The notes under the pieces were generated by a model. It saw only the letters and a program-made list of their open reading frames with translations. It had not been told where the DNA came from and did no database searches. Shown one piece after another: positions 62,541-64,000 of a stretch of DNA of 64,000 bases. Within the stretch, counting starts at the first letter, position 1. The number at the start of each line of letters is the position of its first letter. The translations under genes were made by a program, and so were the position numbers. Source of the stretch: Bacteroidetes bacterium MedPE-SWsnd-G2 (GTDB lineage Bacteria; Bacteroidota; Bacteroidia; Flavobacteriales; Flavobacteriaceae); contig MPDE01000005.1 of the NCBI GenBank assembly GCA_001874335.1, positions 124,001 through 188,000 of the forward strand, written 5' to 3'.

Positions 62541-63992
62541 ATGGCGTCTCATTACGAAGCACCTATTAGAAGACCTTTAGTTACAGGGGAAAAATCATAC
62601 CACGATGTATCAGTGGATGTAGCTAAACCTGTTGAAGGAACAGCCAATAAAGCTTGGTGGATAGTATTTTCTATTTCGCTTGTAGCTTTTCTTTGGGGAT
62701 TAGGATGTATAATTTATACCGTATCTACGGGAATTGGAACCTGGGGTTTAAATAAAACCGTTGGTTGGGCCTGGGATATTACCAACTTTGTTTGGTGGGT
62801 AGGTATTGGTCATGCCGGTACATTAATATCGGCGGTACTATTATTATTCCGTCAAAAATGGAGAATGGCAATTAACCGTTCTGCAGAAGCAATGACTATT
62901 TTCTCTGTAGTACAAGCTGGTTTATTCCCTATTATTCACATGGGTCGTCCATGGTTAGGATATTGGGTATTACCTATTCCAAATCAATTTGGATCATTAT
63001 GGGTAAACTTTAACTCGCCTCTACTTTGGGATGTATTTGCAATCTCTACGTATTTATCGGTATCATTAGTATTCTGGTGGACTGGTTTATTACCTGATTT
63101 TGCAATGTTAAGAGATAGAGCAATTAGACCTTTCCAAAAGAAGATTTATAGTCTTTTAAGTTTTGGTTGGTCTGGTAGAGCTAAAGATTGGCAACGTTTT
63201 GAAGAAGTATCTTTGGTTCTTGCTGGTTTAGCAACACCATTAGTACTTTCTGTACACACAATTGTATCTTTTGACTTCGCAACCTCTGTGATTCCTGGTT
63301 GGCATACAACAATCTTCCCTCCATATTTCGTGGCAGGAGCGATCTTCTCTGGATTCGCAATGGTAAATACGCTTCTTATTATTATGAGAAAAGTATGTAA
63401 CCTTGAAGATTATATTACTGTACAACACATCGAGCTGATGAATATCGTAATTATGATTACGGGATCTATTGTAGGTGTAGCATATATCACTGAGTTGTTT
63501 GTAGCTTGGTATTCTGGAGTGGAGTATGAACAATACGCCTTCCTTAATAGAGCAACAGGACCTTACTGGTGGGCTTACTGGGCAATGATGAGTTGTAATG
63601 TGTTCTCTCCACAGTTTATGTGGTTCAAGAAACTAAGAACAAGTATCATGTTCTCATTCTTTATCTCTATTGTAGTAAATATTGGAATGTGGTTCGAGCG
63701 TTTTGTAATTATTGTAACATCGTTACACCGTGATTACTTACCATCATCTTGGACAATGTTCTCACCAACATTTGTTGATATTGGAATTTTCATCGGAACA
63801 ATAGGATTCTTCTTTGTATTATTCCTATTATACTCAAGAACATTCCCGGTAATTGCACAAGCAGAGGTTAAGACTATTTTGAAGTCTTCTGGTGAGCGTT
63901 ACAAGAACATTAGAGAAGCAGGTGAAAGCTTAGTAGGAACTGGAGCTGACAAAAGAACATCTGGTAGTACTAACCAATCTAAAAACAACTAG
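62541..63992 (+). CDS. actC: Alternative complex III quinol-binding membrane subunit
   Basis: The 483-residue NrfD/PsrC-like protein has about ten membrane spans. Its N-terminal half contains VWWVGIGHAGTLISAVLLLF and PIIHMGRPWLGYW, typical of the ACIII quinol site region, and a further bundle with SVHTIVSFDFATSVIPGWHT follows. It should oxidise menaquinol and hand electrons to the ActB clusters. It is complete, with a polar Ser/Thr/Gly-rich C-terminal tail, and is followed by the next gene after three bases. Confidence 0.93.
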   Translation: MASHYEAPIRRPLVTGEKSYHDVSVDVAKPVEGTANKAWWIVFSISLVAFLWGLGCIIYTVSTGIGTWGLNKTVGWAWDITNFVWWVGIGHAGTLISAVLLLFRQKWRMAINRSAEAMTIFSVVQAGLFPIIHMGRPWLGYWVLPIPNQFGSLWVNFNSPLLWDVFAISTYLSVSLVFWWTGLLPDFAMLRDRAIRPFQKKIYSLLSFGWSGRAKDWQRFEEVSLVLAGLATPLVLSVHTIVSFDFATSVIPGWHTTIFPPYFVAGAIFSGFAMVNTLLIIMRKVCNLEDYITVQHIELMNIVIMITGSIVGVAYITELFVAWYSGVEYEQYAFLNRATGPYWWAYWAMMSCNVFSPQFMWFKKLRTSIMFSFFISIVVNIGMWFERFVIIVTSLHRDYLPSSWTMFSPTFVDIGIFIGTIGFFFVLFLLYSRTFPVIAQAEVKTILKSSGERYKNIREAGESLVGTGADKRTSGSTNQSKNN

Positions 63993-63995
63993 TAT

Positions 63996-64000
63996 ATGGA
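63996..64000 (+). CDS. Start of the next act gene (probably actD), cut by the window edge
   Basis: An ATG begins three bases after the actC stop and the window ends two bases into the second codon. In known alternative complex III operons the next gene encodes ActD, a small membrane subunit. The call rests only on gene order. Confidence 0.4.

Noticed and set aside
1-64000. Prophage, insertion sequence, CRISPR array or integrase-bounded island
   Set aside because: No transposase, integrase, capsid or terminase genes, no flanking target repeats and no regularly spaced repeats were seen; the spike-like genes stand alone between core genes.

Overview
The window is AT-rich and reads as a chromosomal segment of a member of the Flavobacteriaceae (Bacteroidota), probably marine or free-living. 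The reasons are the housekeeping gene set, promoters of the TTG-N19..21-TAnnTTTG type instead of TTGACA/TATAAT, no obvious Shine-Dalgarno sequences, many outer-membrane barrels and lipoproteins, and an alternative complex III operon. There is no sign of a prophage, insertion sequence or CRISPR array. Most genes are core genes.

Layout. 0-6.3 kb: the end of a TetR-type regulator with a probable self-operator, a polyprenyl diphosphate synthase, an unknown coupled gene, a small barrel, and sucA-sucB (2-oxoglutarate dehydrogenase E1 and E2). 6.3-9.6 kb: a 34-residue membrane mini-protein, an orphan NarL-type response regulator, a small retropepsin-like protease, a TatD nuclease and a type I asparaginase. 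9.6-12.9 kb: tRNA-Ser(GGA), an ExbB/TolQ-type channel operon with two ExbD proteins, and a barrel. 12.9-28.5 kb, all minus strand: a PAP2-like protein, rpoN, asnS, an RND/MMPL transporter, a DUF5686-like barrel, frr, pyrH, an inserted secreted protein, tsf, rpsB, rpsI, rplM and polA.

28.5-30.4 kb: three minus-strand genes built around an HTTM membrane protein. 30.5-42.7 kb: a locus for dismantling N-glycans. Its minus arm holds a GH92 alpha-mannosidase, an MFS sugar transporter and a glycosylasparaginase. Its plus arm holds a GH20 hexosaminidase, CutC and a GH2 beta-mannosidase. Together these cover alpha-mannose, beta-mannose, GlcNAc and the GlcNAc-Asn bond, but no SusC/SusD pair or dedicated regulator is present. 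An aldehyde dehydrogenase converges on the locus.

42.7-48.2 kb: a metallophosphoesterase, a cysteine-less thioredoxin-fold protein, two tandem secreted paralogues that resemble tail-spike or C1q-like surface proteins, and a NodB deacetylase. 48.2-52.6 kb: a DUF2723 membrane protein, tRNA-Gln(TTG) and a double universal stress protein. 52.6-57.4 kb: rimP-nusA-infB, preceded by a full terminator hairpin in the leader. 57.5-64 kb: a SPOR-domain protein and the start of the act operon (actA, actB, actC and the first codon of the next gene), a respiratory quinol oxidoreductase.

The most interesting regulatory signals are terminator-like hairpins placed ahead of or between essential genes (rimP leader, rpsB-tsf gap, just before the deacetylase start), three promoters whose -7 box sits four bases from the ATG, and an operator around the TetR promoter. 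The most interesting proteins are the tandem spike-like paralogues, the HTTM trio, the redox-dead thioredoxin and the CutC inside a glycan locus.
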